NCBI RefSeq assembly: GCF_016056275.1
Contig: NZ_JAECZA010000314.1
Coordinates: 1-63,513 of the forward strand
DNA length: 63,513 nt
From: Dendronalium phyllosphericum CENA369
GTDB taxonomy: Bacteria; Cyanobacteriota; Cyanobacteriia; Cyanobacteriales; Nostocaceae
Direction of reading: 5' to 3'
Within the stretch, counting starts at the first letter, position 1. Each line of letters opens with the position of its first letter. The notes below the pieces were generated by a model. That model did no database searches, was not told where the DNA came from, and worked only from the letters and a program-made list of their open reading frames with translations. The translations under genes and the position numbers were made by a program. This document shows, piece by piece, positions 26,407 through 36,100 of the stretch.

Positions 26407-28803
26407 ATGCAAGGAGAATTTAGAGGCGATTTTACTCGTGATACCTACGACAAGAGCAAGCACTTCCTTCGCGTCCTGATGCAACAAGGTCGAGTTCAAT
26501 TAGATGCAGACTTTAACGAACAGACATCGATTTTACTAAATCGCCTGCAAACTTTAGCTAAAGATATATTTGGACTACAAGGCGGGCCAGAACATAACTG
26601 TGGTTTTGAATTTATCGCCACTGAAGAGCAAATTAATAATATTAATCATCTGAACGATGAAGAAAAACTGAAATTAAAACAACTGCTTCAATCTCAAAGC
26701 TATTTAATTAGCAAAGGCAATTATTATGTAGATGGAATACTTTGTGAAAATGAGGAATTTGTATCTTATTTTCAGCAACCAGATTTTCAGCCGGAACTTA
26801 TAGATCCTTGTCAAGTCCAACTAAAGGGAGCGACATATCTTGCTTATCTTGATGTTTGGGAACGGCATATAACCCCCATTGAAGATTATGACGATCGCAA
26901 AATTAATATTCGTGAAGTTGCTTTAGGAGGAGCGGATACTGCAACTCGCTCTAAGTTAGTTTGGCAAGTCAAGCTCAAACAATTAAAAGAGGATAAAGAT
27001 ATTGAAACGGTTGCCAAGCAAGTTACCAAGGATCGTGACTATTTTTACAGTTTGTTAGGTCAAGAATTAATCAAGCCTGGAGAAGGCAAAATTATTGCTA
27101 GAGTTACAAAACCTAGTTCTACAGGAACGAACAATCCCTGCGTTATTCCTTTTAATTCTAAATTTCGCGGTACAGAAAACCATCTTTATCGCGCAGAAAT
27201 TTTTACAGTTCCCACTGTTAATAATAACAATAAACTATCATTTGTTTGGTCGCGGGAAAATAGCTCAATTGTTTTTCCGATTGTCACATCTACTGAGAGT
27301 AATTCTTCTGCGATCGCATTGACGCTAGAACATTTAGGAAAGGACAAAGATTGCAGTTTATCAGTTGGTGATTGGCTTGAAATAGTCGATGATGATTATG
27401 TACTTGGAAATAGCGATCGCCAACTACTAAAAGTTGAACAAGTAGACCGGATTCAAAATCAAGTAATTCTCTCAGGTGATGCTAAAAACAAAACATTGCT
27501 TCCAGAAAAGCATCCTTTATTACGCCGTTGGGACTCTAAAGAAGTCAAGGTAAATTTATCTGAAGTGAATCATAAATGGTTTCCCCTTGAAGATGGAATT
27601 GAGATTCAATTTCAAGCAGATACTCAGAATAACTCTTATCAAGTTGGCGATTATTGGTTAATTCCTGTGCGGACAGCTACAGGCAATGTAGAATGGCCCA
27701 AACTAAAAAACAAAGAAGGAAAATTAGAGCCTCAATCTCAACCACCGCATGGGATAGCTCATTATTATGCACCTCTAGCAGTTATTTCAGGTAATCCTAA
27801 TAATGTAACACTTTACGATTGTCGAAGAAAGATTGGCAGTCAAAATAACAATATAACACCTGTAAGTAACAAAGATAATAATCCTATAGCAGCTAATTCT
27901 CCGGAAAATCCTACACTGCCTATTCCTCAGAAAGAACTGACTGCACAAACAATAATAGAATTCAATCGCGTCATCAATGCTAGTTGGCATCACGATCAAG
28001 TTTTGGAAGTCACTATTGCGGAATTACAGGAAAATTCAAGTAATATTCCAGAGGAGAAATTATTTAAATTTAAATCTCAAGATTTAAGAAATTTATTTAC
28101 TAAACTAGGTTTAGTAATTCAGTTTGAAAAACCAGTACTTATTGATAGTTTACATAGGAGTAGTGTATCTGTATTAGCTCACACTGATAATGTATTGAAA
28201 GGTGAAGTTTTTTATATATTGCCAATGAAGGTTGAACCAGTTCAAGTCAAAAAAACTGAAATAAAATCTATCCGTTGGGCAGTTGGCAATGAAATATTGA
28301 ATAGTAATATCAATCTAATTACAGAAGTTGAAACCTTAACAAATGAAAATACTAAGTACACTGAAGCTGTTAGATTGATTACACCTGATGACTGGTTGCA
28401 GAAAGCTGTCTTTAACCAAAGTAATATTTATCAGTTTACTATTTTGCTACATGGAGATTGGATTCTTAATGAAGAACCCTTATTTGATAACGCAAATTTG
28501 AATTTATTAGGAGATTTAAATAAAGGTATTATTCCTGATGAATTACGCCAGCAATTTCAAGATAAAGGAATTTCACTTTCGCAAAATCTTATTTTAGTTG
28601 CAGAGAAAGAAAATTTTAAATGGCGCTTAGTCGATGGAGGTAAAATTTATATCCTTCAAATCCAAAATAACAAATTAACTTCTAGCAAAATTCAGGCATT
28701 AGATGGCAACAATATCTGGCCTGGTGTTCCTGAGCGTTTTAGCGGAAATGGTTCTGAAGGTGGAGATTGGGTAAGCATTATCCATATTAACCCTCTTCTG
28801 TAA
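26407..28803 (+). CDS. DUF6519-like CIS tail protein
   Basis: This 798-residue protein begins with a conserved block (GEFRGDFTRDTYDKSKHFLR, then QQGRVQLDADFNEQ) that I associate with DUF6519 proteins at the end of eCIS loci. The middle contains YYVDGILCENEEF, YLAYLDVWERHITPIED and PPHGIAHYYAPLAVISG, also recurrent in that family. The C-terminal 270 residues are variable. It starts 10 bases after the gpI-like gene and ends the operon. A role at the outer baseplate or in target contact is inferred from position. Confidence 0.75.
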   Translation: MQGEFRGDFTRDTYDKSKHFLRVLMQQGRVQLDADFNEQTSILLNRLQTLAKDIFGLQGGPEHNCGFEFIATEEQINNINHLNDEEKLKLKQLLQSQSYLISKGNYYVDGILCENEEFVSYFQQPDFQPELIDPCQVQLKGATYLAYLDVWERHITPIEDYDDRKINIREVALGGADTATRSKLVWQVKLKQLKEDKDIETVAKQVTKDRDYFYSLLGQELIKPGEGKIIARVTKPSSTGTNNPCVIPFNSKFRGTENHLYRAEIFTVPTVNNNNKLSFVWSRENSSIVFPIVTSTESNSSAIALTLEHLGKDKDCSLSVGDWLEIVDDDYVLGNSDRQLLKVEQVDRIQNQVILSGDAKNKTLLPEKHPLLRRWDSKEVKVNLSEVNHKWFPLEDGIEIQFQADTQNNSYQVGDYWLIPVRTATGNVEWPKLKNKEGKLEPQSQPPHGIAHYYAPLAVISGNPNNVTLYDCRRKIGSQNNNITPVSNKDNNPIAANSPENPTLPIPQKELTAQTIIEFNRVINASWHHDQVLEVTIAELQENSSNIPEEKLFKFKSQDLRNLFTKLGLVIQFEKPVLIDSLHRSSVSVLAHTDNVLKGEVFYILPMKVEPVQVKKTEIKSIRWAVGNEILNSNINLITEVETLTNENTKYTEAVRLITPDDWLQKAVFNQSNIYQFTILLHGDWILNEEPLFDNANLNLLGDLNKGIIPDELRQQFQDKGISLSQNLILVAEKENFKWRLVDGGKIYILQIQNNKLTSSKIQALDGNNIWPGVPERFSGNGSEGGDWVSIIHINPLL

Positions 28804-28925
28804 CTTTCCGAAATAAGCAAGTAGTAAATAACTGAAATTATCCAGAAGAGAAAAAAGGTTTAAATTGGTTCATTGTACAAATTAGGTGATTAAAACCAAG
28901 CAATAAATCGGAATTGGGAAAGGGA
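28804..28925. other. End of the CIS operon, no gene
   Basis: No ORF and no convincing stem followed by a T-tract is seen between the last CIS stop codon and the inverted-repeat element. The operon terminator is therefore not identified. Confidence 0.4.
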
Positions 28926-29124
28926 TCATGACGGAATGTCACTAAGAAAAGTTAAAACCTCGTCAAAGCAGGGTGTTGGGGGTAGGGTATTGGGTGTAGT
29001 GTTTCAGACAATCAAATTTTAGTTACGTCAAGAAGTTCAACATTTTCTTAATTCCCTATACCCCACACCCGCTCATCCAGTTATATCAAGGGTTTACGTT
29101 TAACTTAGTGCCATTCGGTCATGA
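28926..29124. mobile_element. MITE-like inverted-repeat element (about 199 bp)
   Basis: The ends form 34-base imperfect terminal inverted repeats. The left end reads TCATGACGGAATGTCACTAA, and the reverse complement of the right end reads TCATGACCGAATGGCACTAA; about 28 of 34 positions agree by eye. Inside is a second inverted pair (GGGTGTTGGGGGTAGGG and CCCTATACCCCACACCC). There is no coding capacity and no clear target-site duplication. The whole element could fold into one long hairpin. Confidence 0.55.
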
Positions 29125-29144
29125 CGAAATACGTATTTCGTCAT
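29121..29144. repeat. Perfect 24-bp palindrome
   Basis: The half-site ATGACGAAATAC is followed without a gap by its exact reverse complement. It overlaps the last four bases of the MITE-like element and reuses its ATGAC end word. Confidence 0.85.
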
Positions 29145-29184
29145 AACTCCAGAAAGAACCAACAATTTGTCCAAATCCCCACAG

Positions 29185-29283
29185 CTAAGATTAAAGCAGA
29201 GAATTGAACAGCTGTGTACTCAACACGGTATTGAGTTCATTGAAACATAAGAAGCCAATACCTCAGCAGCATCATTTGTTGAA
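29185..29283 (+). pseudogene. Relic of an IS200/IS605-type TnpB gene
   Basis: One frame reads LRLKQRIEQLCTQHGIEFIE, T, then a stop (29248-29250), then EANTSAASFVE. This resembles the C-terminal RuvC-proximal region of cyanobacterial TnpB proteins, where the stop would be a Glu codon. No start, zinc finger or flanking element end is recognisable. It is a short dead fragment adjoining the MITE-like element. Confidence 0.6.
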
Positions 29284-29291
29284 CTATATTT

Positions 29292-30203
29292 CTACAAAAG
29301 AGCATGTTGGTCAACTCTAGTATCCTTGTCGGAAATTACCTCAACTGTGCGGAATCCCAGCACTGCCAAGAGATTATTTTCGGGAAGCTTAACGGGAGCA
29401 GGTTGATCGCCGTGACCTGGAGGGGGGAGGGGATAAGCAGTTGCCGCAGCAGTATGGAAACGAATATTACCTTCGCTGTGTTCAATCACTTGATGGATGT
29501 GTCCCGTTAACACTGTGACCGATACAAAACGAGATAGCAGGGAAAGCAACTTAGCAGAATCGGCAGTTGCCCATCCCCATTTGGGATAAAGGTCATACAG
29601 AGGAATATGGCTGAAAACAACTAGAGGTGTATCCTGTTTCTGCGCTGCCAAATCTTTGGAGAGCAAGTCCAATTGCGCCTCACCCAGTTTGCCAGTGCCA
29701 GTTGCCCCAAAGTCCAGCACATTGGTCAAAGAGACAAAGTGTACTCCCGCCCGATCCCAAACCTGTAAGCCTTCTTTGACATCCTTGCGGTTAAAGGCCT
29801 CCTCGTAAGCTTTGCCGCGATCGCCAATCGTATCGTGTTCCCCTGGTAGAGTAAACAGTGGGACTTTCAATTGAGAAAGCAGTTGTTTGGCCAGATCGAA
29901 TTCTTCTGGTTTAGACAAATGGGAAATGTCTCCCGTGTGAATGACAAAAGCAGGTGGAGTGGGTAAGGCATTGATTGCATCAATCGCTTTCTGGAGCGTA
30001 TCGGTCACATGTTCATTTGCAGGTTTTTTGAAACCGATGTGTGTATCGCTAATTTGAACGAAGGACAACGGTGAAGCCGTGGATAATTTTTGAGCATTTT
30101 GGTCTCCGACTTGGCAGGCAGTTAATAAACCATTTCCACCAACAGCCCACACAATGCCGAGTCCTGTCCAGCCTACATGTTCAATAAATTTTCTGCGTTG
30201 CAT
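29292..30203 (-). CDS. Exported calcineurin-like metallophosphoesterase
   Basis: This 303-residue protein starts MQRRKFIEHVGWTGLG, resembling a twin-arginine signal, with a possible lipobox LLTAC near residue 30. The dimetal motifs follow in order: SDTHIG, HTGDIS, GEHD (the usual GNHD with Asn replaced by Glu), FSHIPL and TGHIHQ. It would hydrolyse a phosphomono- or diester in the periplasm or at a membrane surface; the substrate is unknown. It is the last gene of a four-gene minus-strand operon, 14 bases after the cupredoxin gene. The Asn-to-Glu change at the metal-bridging position could alter metal use. Confidence 0.88.
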   Translation of the reverse strand: MQRRKFIEHVGWTGLGIVWAVGGNGLLTACQVGDQNAQKLSTASPLSFVQISDTHIGFKKPANEHVTDTLQKAIDAINALPTPPAFVIHTGDISHLSKPEEFDLAKQLLSQLKVPLFTLPGEHDTIGDRGKAYEEAFNRKDVKEGLQVWDRAGVHFVSLTNVLDFGATGTGKLGEAQLDLLSKDLAAQKQDTPLVVFSHIPLYDLYPKWGWATADSAKLLSLLSRFVSVTVLTGHIHQVIEHSEGNIRFHTAAATAYPLPPPGHGDQPAPVKLPENNLLAVLGFRTVEVISDKDTRVDQHALL

Positions 30204-30217
30204 TGGTATTCCTCTGG

Positions 30218-30604
30218 TTAGTTTTTCTTATTTGTTACTGTCAGTGTCCCTTTCATAAAGGGATGAACTGAGCAAATATAGGGATAAGTACCCGGTTTAG
30301 TAGCGGTGTAGTTCCAGGTTTGATTGGTATCCAGTGCTTTAGAGTTGAAAGTACCATCCATAGCCGTAGCCGTGTGGGGTTCTTCATCGACATTGATAAA
30401 TTGAACAGTTTTACCAACAGCGATCGCCAAATTCGCTGGCTCAAATTTGAAATTACGAATTTTGACCGTAGTATCGGCAGTTTGTTGCCTAGTTTGGGGT
30501 GGTTGGCTCGTTGTCTTTGGGTTCGGGCTACAAGATGACAACGACAACAGAATGACCAACAAGGCACTAGCGATCGCTATGAAAAAATAAGAAATGTATT
30601 TCAT
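30218..30604 (-). CDS. Cupredoxin-domain lipoprotein
   Basis: This 128-residue protein has a signal peptide with a lipobox (LSLSSC, Cys about 24), a short Pro/Gln/Thr linker and a plastocyanin-like domain. Copper ligands are visible: His in DEEPHTATA, then Cys, His and Met in CSVHPFMKG, giving a type 1 site. It would carry single electrons or bind copper outside the cytoplasmic membrane. Its start overlaps the stop of the PepSY-TM-like gene by four bases, so the two are co-translated. Confidence 0.9.
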   Translation of the reverse strand: MKYISYFFIAIASALLVILLSLSSCSPNPKTTSQPPQTRQQTADTTVKIRNFKFEPANLAIAVGKTVQFINVDEEPHTATAMDGTFNSKALDTNQTWNYTATKPGTYPYICSVHPFMKGTLTVTNKKN

Positions 30605-30894
30605 GGGCGTTCTTCCATCCGCTTTGGTTGACGGCGTTTAGCAAACAGTCCAGTCATGCTTGCTCCGGTAGCCACTAAGCCAATTAGACCTAGCCCATTT
30701 AAAACTGGCACAATGGCATCGAGTTTGAAGATTTGCAAGGTGTGAACAGCAATTAAAAATCCAGCCAGTTCTTCTTGATGCAACCATGTGTCGGCGATCG
30801 CAATGCTAATACCAGTAACAGCAGTAAAGAATAACGGCAAACAAAAGATTGTGGCAATTAGCCGATGGTACTTGCGAAATATGTTTTTCATCAT
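30601..30894 (-). CDS. Two-helix membrane protein resembling PepSY-TM halves
   Basis: The 97-residue product has two transmembrane segments: KYHRLIATIFCLPLFFTAVT, a PepSY-associated pattern, and LNGLGLIGLVATGASMTGLF followed by a basic tail. Conserved-looking His residues lie at the head of helix 1 and in IAVHTLQ between the helices. PepSY-TM proteins often work in membrane electron transfer or metal reduction, which would suit a cupredoxin partner. I chose the ATG two bases after the preceding stop over an upstream TTG (30930) that overlaps the previous gene. No peptidase domain is present. Confidence 0.75.
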   Translation of the reverse strand: MMKNIFRKYHRLIATIFCLPLFFTAVTGISIAIADTWLHQEELAGFLIAVHTLQIFKLDAIVPVLNGLGLIGLVATGASMTGLFAKRRQPKRMEERP

Positions 30895-30895
30895 G

Positions 30896-31252
30896 TTAGT
30901 CTGCTGTAAATCCTTGCAGTTGCTCTTCAAGGTGATGGCGATAGCCTCGATCGCTTAACGTTTGCTCAGACAATCGATTCGCTTTGACAGCAGCTTGAAT
31001 AATGTCTTGAGCCGCGATCGTTCCAGACGCGATCGCATCGAGCAATGCCCCATTGCTGAGAATGCCTTGGTCTTTGAAGTAGCCTTGATACGCAAGAGTT
31101 GCCAGATTAAAAGGGTTAAGCTGGTTTGTAGAAGGTTGCTTTGCCACGTAGGGATTGAAACTGGTTGGTGCGGTTTGGGACTGCGCCGCAGCAGGCAAAG
31201 TGGCGGCAAACACAAGCACTGTTGTTAACAGCACAGAAATAGAGCGTCGCAT
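30896..31252 (-). CDS. Small secreted protein of unknown function
   Basis: This 118-residue protein has a clear signal peptide (MRRSISVLLTTVLVFAATLP, cleavage near AAAQS). The mature part is mostly helical, with NPFNLATLAYQGYFKDQGIL and SGTIAAQDIIQAAVKANRLS. I do not recognise the family. It is the first gene of the cupredoxin operon, divergent from the ECF sigma gene, so it is a likely target of that sigma factor. Confidence 0.75.
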   Translation of the reverse strand: MRRSISVLLTTVLVFAATLPAAAQSQTAPTSFNPYVAKQPSTNQLNPFNLATLAYQGYFKDQGILSNGALLDAIASGTIAAQDIIQAAVKANRLSEQTLSDRGYRHHLEEQLQGFTAD

Positions 31253-31745
31253 AGAATTACCTCTAGGATTGGTTATTTGGCTACAGCGGTTTTACTGACC
31301 TTCAATGCTTGGATGCAGCACAAACTTTCAGGCAAATTGGTTGAATCCAAACTGCCAAAGGTGCAAAATTATGACATGCCAAACAAGGGCATTACGGTCT
31401 GCCGATATAAATAATGGCCAGTGTTAAAAGCTGTAGGAGTAAGCAGGTGAGCAATTAGCGTGATTCCAGGAATTTAGTTGCAACTTATGCCCCAAAAAAA
31501 TGCTAACTGGGTTACTTACTTGTCTCTACCTTTAAAACGACTGAGAACCAATATTGGATTTAAATTCTGCAAATGCTTTGCTAGACTGCTGTTCGCGGTT
31601 CGTTTGGTTTGAGGTGCAAGAAGAACATCAACAAATCAAAACCAAATAACTCACTTCTACAAAATTTCGATGCTAAACTCATCCAATTCGCTTCATCAAT
31701 CGTTTTAGAGATGAAAGTAAGTTTGCTCTATTCTTAAAAGAAGTT
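31253..31745. promoter_or_regulatory. Divergent control region between the cupredoxin operon and the sigma/anti-sigma operon
   Basis: This 493-base region has no credible ORF. Promoters for both directions must lie here, including the sites used if the ECF factor controls itself or the cupredoxin operon. I could not assign a -35/-10 pair with confidence. Confidence 0.4.
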
Positions 31746-32414
31746 GTGACAAGATTGGCACTCACATTGCAAGATGCATCGAACATTTTCGCAGAGATAG
31801 CCTCGGTCTATTCACCTGAATCTATGGATCTTAGTTCTCCCGATCGCCATTCATCAGAACCGTCATCGAAGAGCGATGCCGCACTCTTGGATGGACTGAA
31901 GGCAAAGCAACCAGCGGCATTAGGGTGTCTCTACGATCGCTATGGCAGCGTGGTGTATGGAGTGGCGCTAAAAGTGTTGCACAGCCAACCGGAAGCCGAA
32001 GACCTGACCCAGGAAATTTTTCTATCGTTGTGGCAGCGTCCGGTTGACCCTGCAAAACAAGGTCATTTGCTGCGCTACTTGATTGTCATGACTAGATCGC
32101 GGGCGATCGACAAACTGCGATCGCGCAGTCGCACCCTGAATTTGGTGCAACGTTGGGGGCAGAACGTCACTGCTGCACCCCCCGCGCATACTCCGATTGA
32201 GCAAGCTGTTTTCCATGAGCGATCGCAGCAAGTGCGGCAGGCATTGACCCAGCTTAACGATCGGCAAAGACAGGCGATCGAACTAGCGTATGATGCTGGA
32301 CTGAGCCAATCAGAAATTGCCCAAAAACTGCATCAACCCTTGGGAAGCGTGAAAAGCTGGACTCGCCAGGGACTCCTGAAACTGAAGCAACTTTTACAAG
32401 ACTCCATTGACTAA
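31746..32414 (+). CDS. ECF sigma factor, SigK-like
   Basis: Region 2 is DRYGSVVYGVALKVLHSQPE followed by AEDLTQEIFLSLWQ, and region 4 is LNDRQRQAIELAYDAGLSQS with EIAQKLHQPLGSVKSWTRQG, a complete helix-turn-helix. The listed start is GTG; the in-frame ATG at 31824 (residue 27) is a good alternative because the first 26 residues are not family-like. Four bases separate it from the anti-sigma gene, and it diverges from the cupredoxin operon, its most likely target. Confidence 0.93.
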   Translation: MTRLALTLQDASNIFAEIASVYSPESMDLSSPDRHSSEPSSKSDAALLDGLKAKQPAALGCLYDRYGSVVYGVALKVLHSQPEAEDLTQEIFLSLWQRPVDPAKQGHLLRYLIVMTRSRAIDKLRSRSRTLNLVQRWGQNVTAAPPAHTPIEQAVFHERSQQVRQALTQLNDRQRQAIELAYDAGLSQSEIAQKLHQPLGSVKSWTRQGLLKLKQLLQDSID

Positions 32415-32418
32415 GGTT

Positions 32419-33153
32419 ATGACTGAACCCCTTACTCCTGAAGCAATCGAAACCTTGGCAGCAGGCTATGTCGTGGGCAACCTCGATCGCACCGAAGTAG
32501 AAGTTTTCGAGCAACTGTTGGCAGAAAATCCAGCATTAGTGGCACAAGTGAAGCGACTTCAGGCAACCTTAGACCAGGTTGTTTACAGCTTAAACAGCGT
32601 TGAACCGCCTCCCCATCTCCAAGGAGCCATTTTGGCTGCCGCTACCAAGACTTTCCCATCCTCACGTTACAAACGGTCTCGGCGGCTCTGGTACACAATC
32701 ATGGGTAGTGTCGCGGCATTGCTGATTCTCTATTTAGGAGTAGATAACTATCGCTTGCGGCAAGATTTGGCCATAGCTGGTGACATCAATATCCTACTGC
32801 AACAGTCCCAAACGCAACTTTTCTCTCTCAAGGCTGTGAATGCCTCGGATACTACTACCGGTAGCTTTATTGTAAATTTAGGACAACGGCAGGGAATTCT
32901 CGCCGTGCAAAATCTCGTGGCTCCACCCACAGGTAAAGTCTATCGACTATGGGCGATCGCTGATGGCGAAAAAATTCCCTGCGGCACTGTGAAAATTAAT
33001 CCCCAGGGAAAGGTGCTAGATAAATTCTGGATGCCTGCCGACTTTTATGACACAGGTATCTCTGGATTATTCGTGACGTTGGAATCGTCTGAAACTAGCC
33101 GTTATCCCACTGGAACTATTGTGATGCAGAGTAACTCATTTACTAAGAGCTAA
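32419..33153 (+). CDS. RskA-type membrane anti-sigma factor
   Basis: The cytoplasmic N-terminus (TPEAIETLAAGYVVGNLDRT) is the usual RskA start. One transmembrane helix lies near residues 92-112 (YTIMGSVAALLILYLGV). The outer domain contains LVAPPTGKVYRLWAIADGEK, then GTVKINPQGKV and GLFVTLESSETSRYPTGTIV, typical of RskA. No HxxxCxxC zinc motif is seen. It would hold the ECF factor at the membrane until an extracytoplasmic signal arrives. I chose the ATG at 32419 over a TTG 12 bases earlier that overlaps the sigma gene. Its end overlaps the convergent kinase gene by 11 bases. Confidence 0.9.
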   Translation: MTEPLTPEAIETLAAGYVVGNLDRTEVEVFEQLLAENPALVAQVKRLQATLDQVVYSLNSVEPPPHLQGAILAAATKTFPSSRYKRSRRLWYTIMGSVAALLILYLGVDNYRLRQDLAIAGDINILLQQSQTQLFSLKAVNASDTTTGSFIVNLGQRQGILAVQNLVAPPTGKVYRLWAIADGEKIPCGTVKINPQGKVLDKFWMPADFYDTGISGLFVTLESSETSRYPTGTIVMQSNSFTKS

Positions 33154-36100
33154 AACACCGATTCAGTTCATCTGCAATTGGAATGGAAATTGTAAATTCC
33201 GTTCCCGATCCTAAAACAGAATTAACTGCAATTATTCCGCCATGCTTTTCTTCCACAATTTGCCGAGCAATAGCTAGTCCTAATCCTGTACCTTTACCAA
33301 TCGGTTTGGTGGTAAATAAATGGTCAAATATACGTGTTTTTACATCTTCAGTCATTCCTTTGCCATTATCAGCAATTAATATTTTTACGTGACGATCGTC
33401 AATTGAAGTTTTAATGATAATTTTGTGAGGATTTGCTTGAATTTCCTGAAAACTACGCTCGTTATTTGACTCATCCAAAGCATCAATAGCATTAGCCAGA
33501 ATATTCATAAATACCTGATTTAACTGCCCAGGAAAACATGGAATTGACGATAAATTAGCGTACTCAGTGACCACTACAATTTCTGGACGTTGTTCGTTAG
33601 CTTTGAGGCGATGTTTGAGAATTAAAATTGTACTATCAATGCCTTCATTGATGTTAAATGGCACTTTATAATCTTTATCGGCACGGGAGAAGGTTCTTAA
33701 GCTGGTGCTAATATTTTTTAATCTGTCACAAGCGATCGTCATTGCATCGATCATCTTCGGCAAGTCTTCTAAGCTATAATCCAAGTCAATTTCTTGGGCA
33801 TGGTCTTTGATTTCCTGTTGGGGATTGGGTAGAGTTTTTTGATATAGTTTCAGATGTTCGGTGATATCAGCCAAGATGGGTTTAGCTTGTATAAGACTTG
33901 CAGAAATAAAGCCAAGAGGATTGTTCATTTCATGGGCTACCCCAGCAACTAAGTTACCTAGTGCAGACATTTTTTCATTTTGCACCATTTGTAATTGGGC
34001 TTGTTGTAGTTCTTGGAGAGCTTTTTTAAGTTCCTGGGATTTTTGCTCAATTGCAGCTTCAGCAAGTTTGCGATCGCTAATATCTCGAATAATGGTTGCC
34101 AGATATTCGATTTCGTCGGCGGCATTTTTTTGAGCAATAATCACCTGAGAAACAGGAATTTCATTGCCTTGGGAGTCGAAAATGGCCGACTCACCGCTCC
34201 AAGCTCCTTGGCGGATGGCGGTGGGAATAGCGACGGATTGCAGATATTCCATTGCTGTAGGTGGGGTGACAGTAGAAATATGAAATCCAGCAGCACTATC
34301 TGCAATCTGCCAAAATCTCAGTCCGGCTGGATTAGTGTAGAGACTATTGCCATTGGCATCTGCAATGCCGATAATATCTGGGGTAGCAGCCAAAATCTCT
34401 AAAAGTCGCTGTTGCTCTTGTTCAGCACGTTTGCGATCGCTAATATCAATTAGCATTCCATCCCATACCATTTCACCATCCTCCCCACGTTCTGGCTGGG
34501 CGGCCGCTTTTACCCATTTGATATTGCCATTGGGTGTAACAATACGCCACTCATGTCGAAATGGGGTAAGATTTTGCGCTGACTCGATAGTTGCCCGAAA
34601 AGCCTCTGCTTTATCTTCGGGATGTTCAAAATCGCGCAGACTGTATTTCCCTGACTTCACATCTTCCGCTGCTACTTCGTAAAGAGTTTGACACCCAGAA
34701 CTGACATAGGATACTGAAGATGAACCATCGGCTTTAATCCGAATTTGATAAATCAAACCAGGAACATTATCTGCTAGTTTTTGAAAGCGGGCTTCACTGA
34801 GCCGTAACTTTTCTAGAGATTCTTCTAACTGTTGAGCATAAATTTGTGAATCTTGATACAGACGGGCATTTTCCAGAGAAATCGCTGCTTGGGTACAAAG
34901 AAAGTTGAGAATGAGGATGCGATTACTTGTAAACACACCACTGGTGGAGCGATTCTTTAAATATAAAATCCCAATTAAATGTCCTTGATTGAGAATCGGC
35001 AAGCACAGCAAACTTTTTGGTTGTCGTTGAAGTAAATACTCATCAATTACAGGTAAATTGGTTTTGAGTTCGTTAATCACCACAACTTCTTGCGTATTTT
35101 TGACATACTGTATTAACTTTATTGGTAAGTGGGGATTACCCTCTAGGGGTTCGGAATACAGTTGTGTGATTTCGGGTGTGGCAATGGCTCTCACCTGCCA
35201 TTCTCCTTGGCTATTAGGTAAGATCAAGGCACAGCGATCGCCCCCAGAATGTTGCAGAATAATCTGAGTCAGTTGGTGCAACAGTTCATCGAGTTGAATC
35301 GTACCAGAAAGGCTTTGAGAGGCTTTGAGGATAGCAGCAAAATCGAGAGCACTAATGCTGATGCTAGAGGAATGGCTTAAATCAGTGGAGCTATGAACCG
35401 AAAGCTGAGTAGCATTTTGTGATAGTGTTTCCAGTACATTCAGAGGTTGTACTCCCTGCTGGAGAATCAGGTGCAGTAAATTGGGGTAGCGGTTTTCCAA
35501 ATCCTCAGTTTTGGCTTTTGCGCCCCAATGAGCGTAACAGTAGTATGCCTCCTGCATATAGCCTGCGGCTACCTTTTCTTTGCCCCAACTGAGATAAAAT
35601 TTAGCGGCCAGTTCATTGCTGAGTGCTTCTTCTTGCACAAAACCATGCGTTTTGGCTTGGGCAATAGCTAAATCGTAATGTTCCATCGCCTCAGCAAATT
35701 GACCAAGCACCCGATAGCGTTCTGCTGCCACAAGCGAACAGCGATGTTGATGATTGAATGGAGCATAAGTAGCCCAAGTTTGTAGTTTTTCTTGATGGGC
35801 ATTGATTCGCTCTAAAATAGCTGATTTTTCTTGGGCGTTAGCATCGGTGTAGCGTGCTAGATGAATTAAAGCATCATAAAAAACTCGGACAGCTGCGACG
35901 AAATAGCCATTTACAGCATTACTATACTGTTCTGCTAAGGCTGCTTGTTGTGAGGCTGCTTCGTATTCTCCGAACAAATAACACAGAACAGCTTGATTGA
36001 AATGAAGATAGAATAACCCCGTGCGATTGCTGGTAGCTTGTAAGCTGGGCAAGATTTCAGCGGCATTGAAGACTTTGCCCTGCAAATAATAGGGAACTTC

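Noticed and set aside
547-28803. Prophage
   Set aside because: Only tail-type genes plus eCIS-specific ones (DUF4255, CDC48-like ATPase, DUF4157) are present; there is no capsid, terminase, integrase or replication gene.
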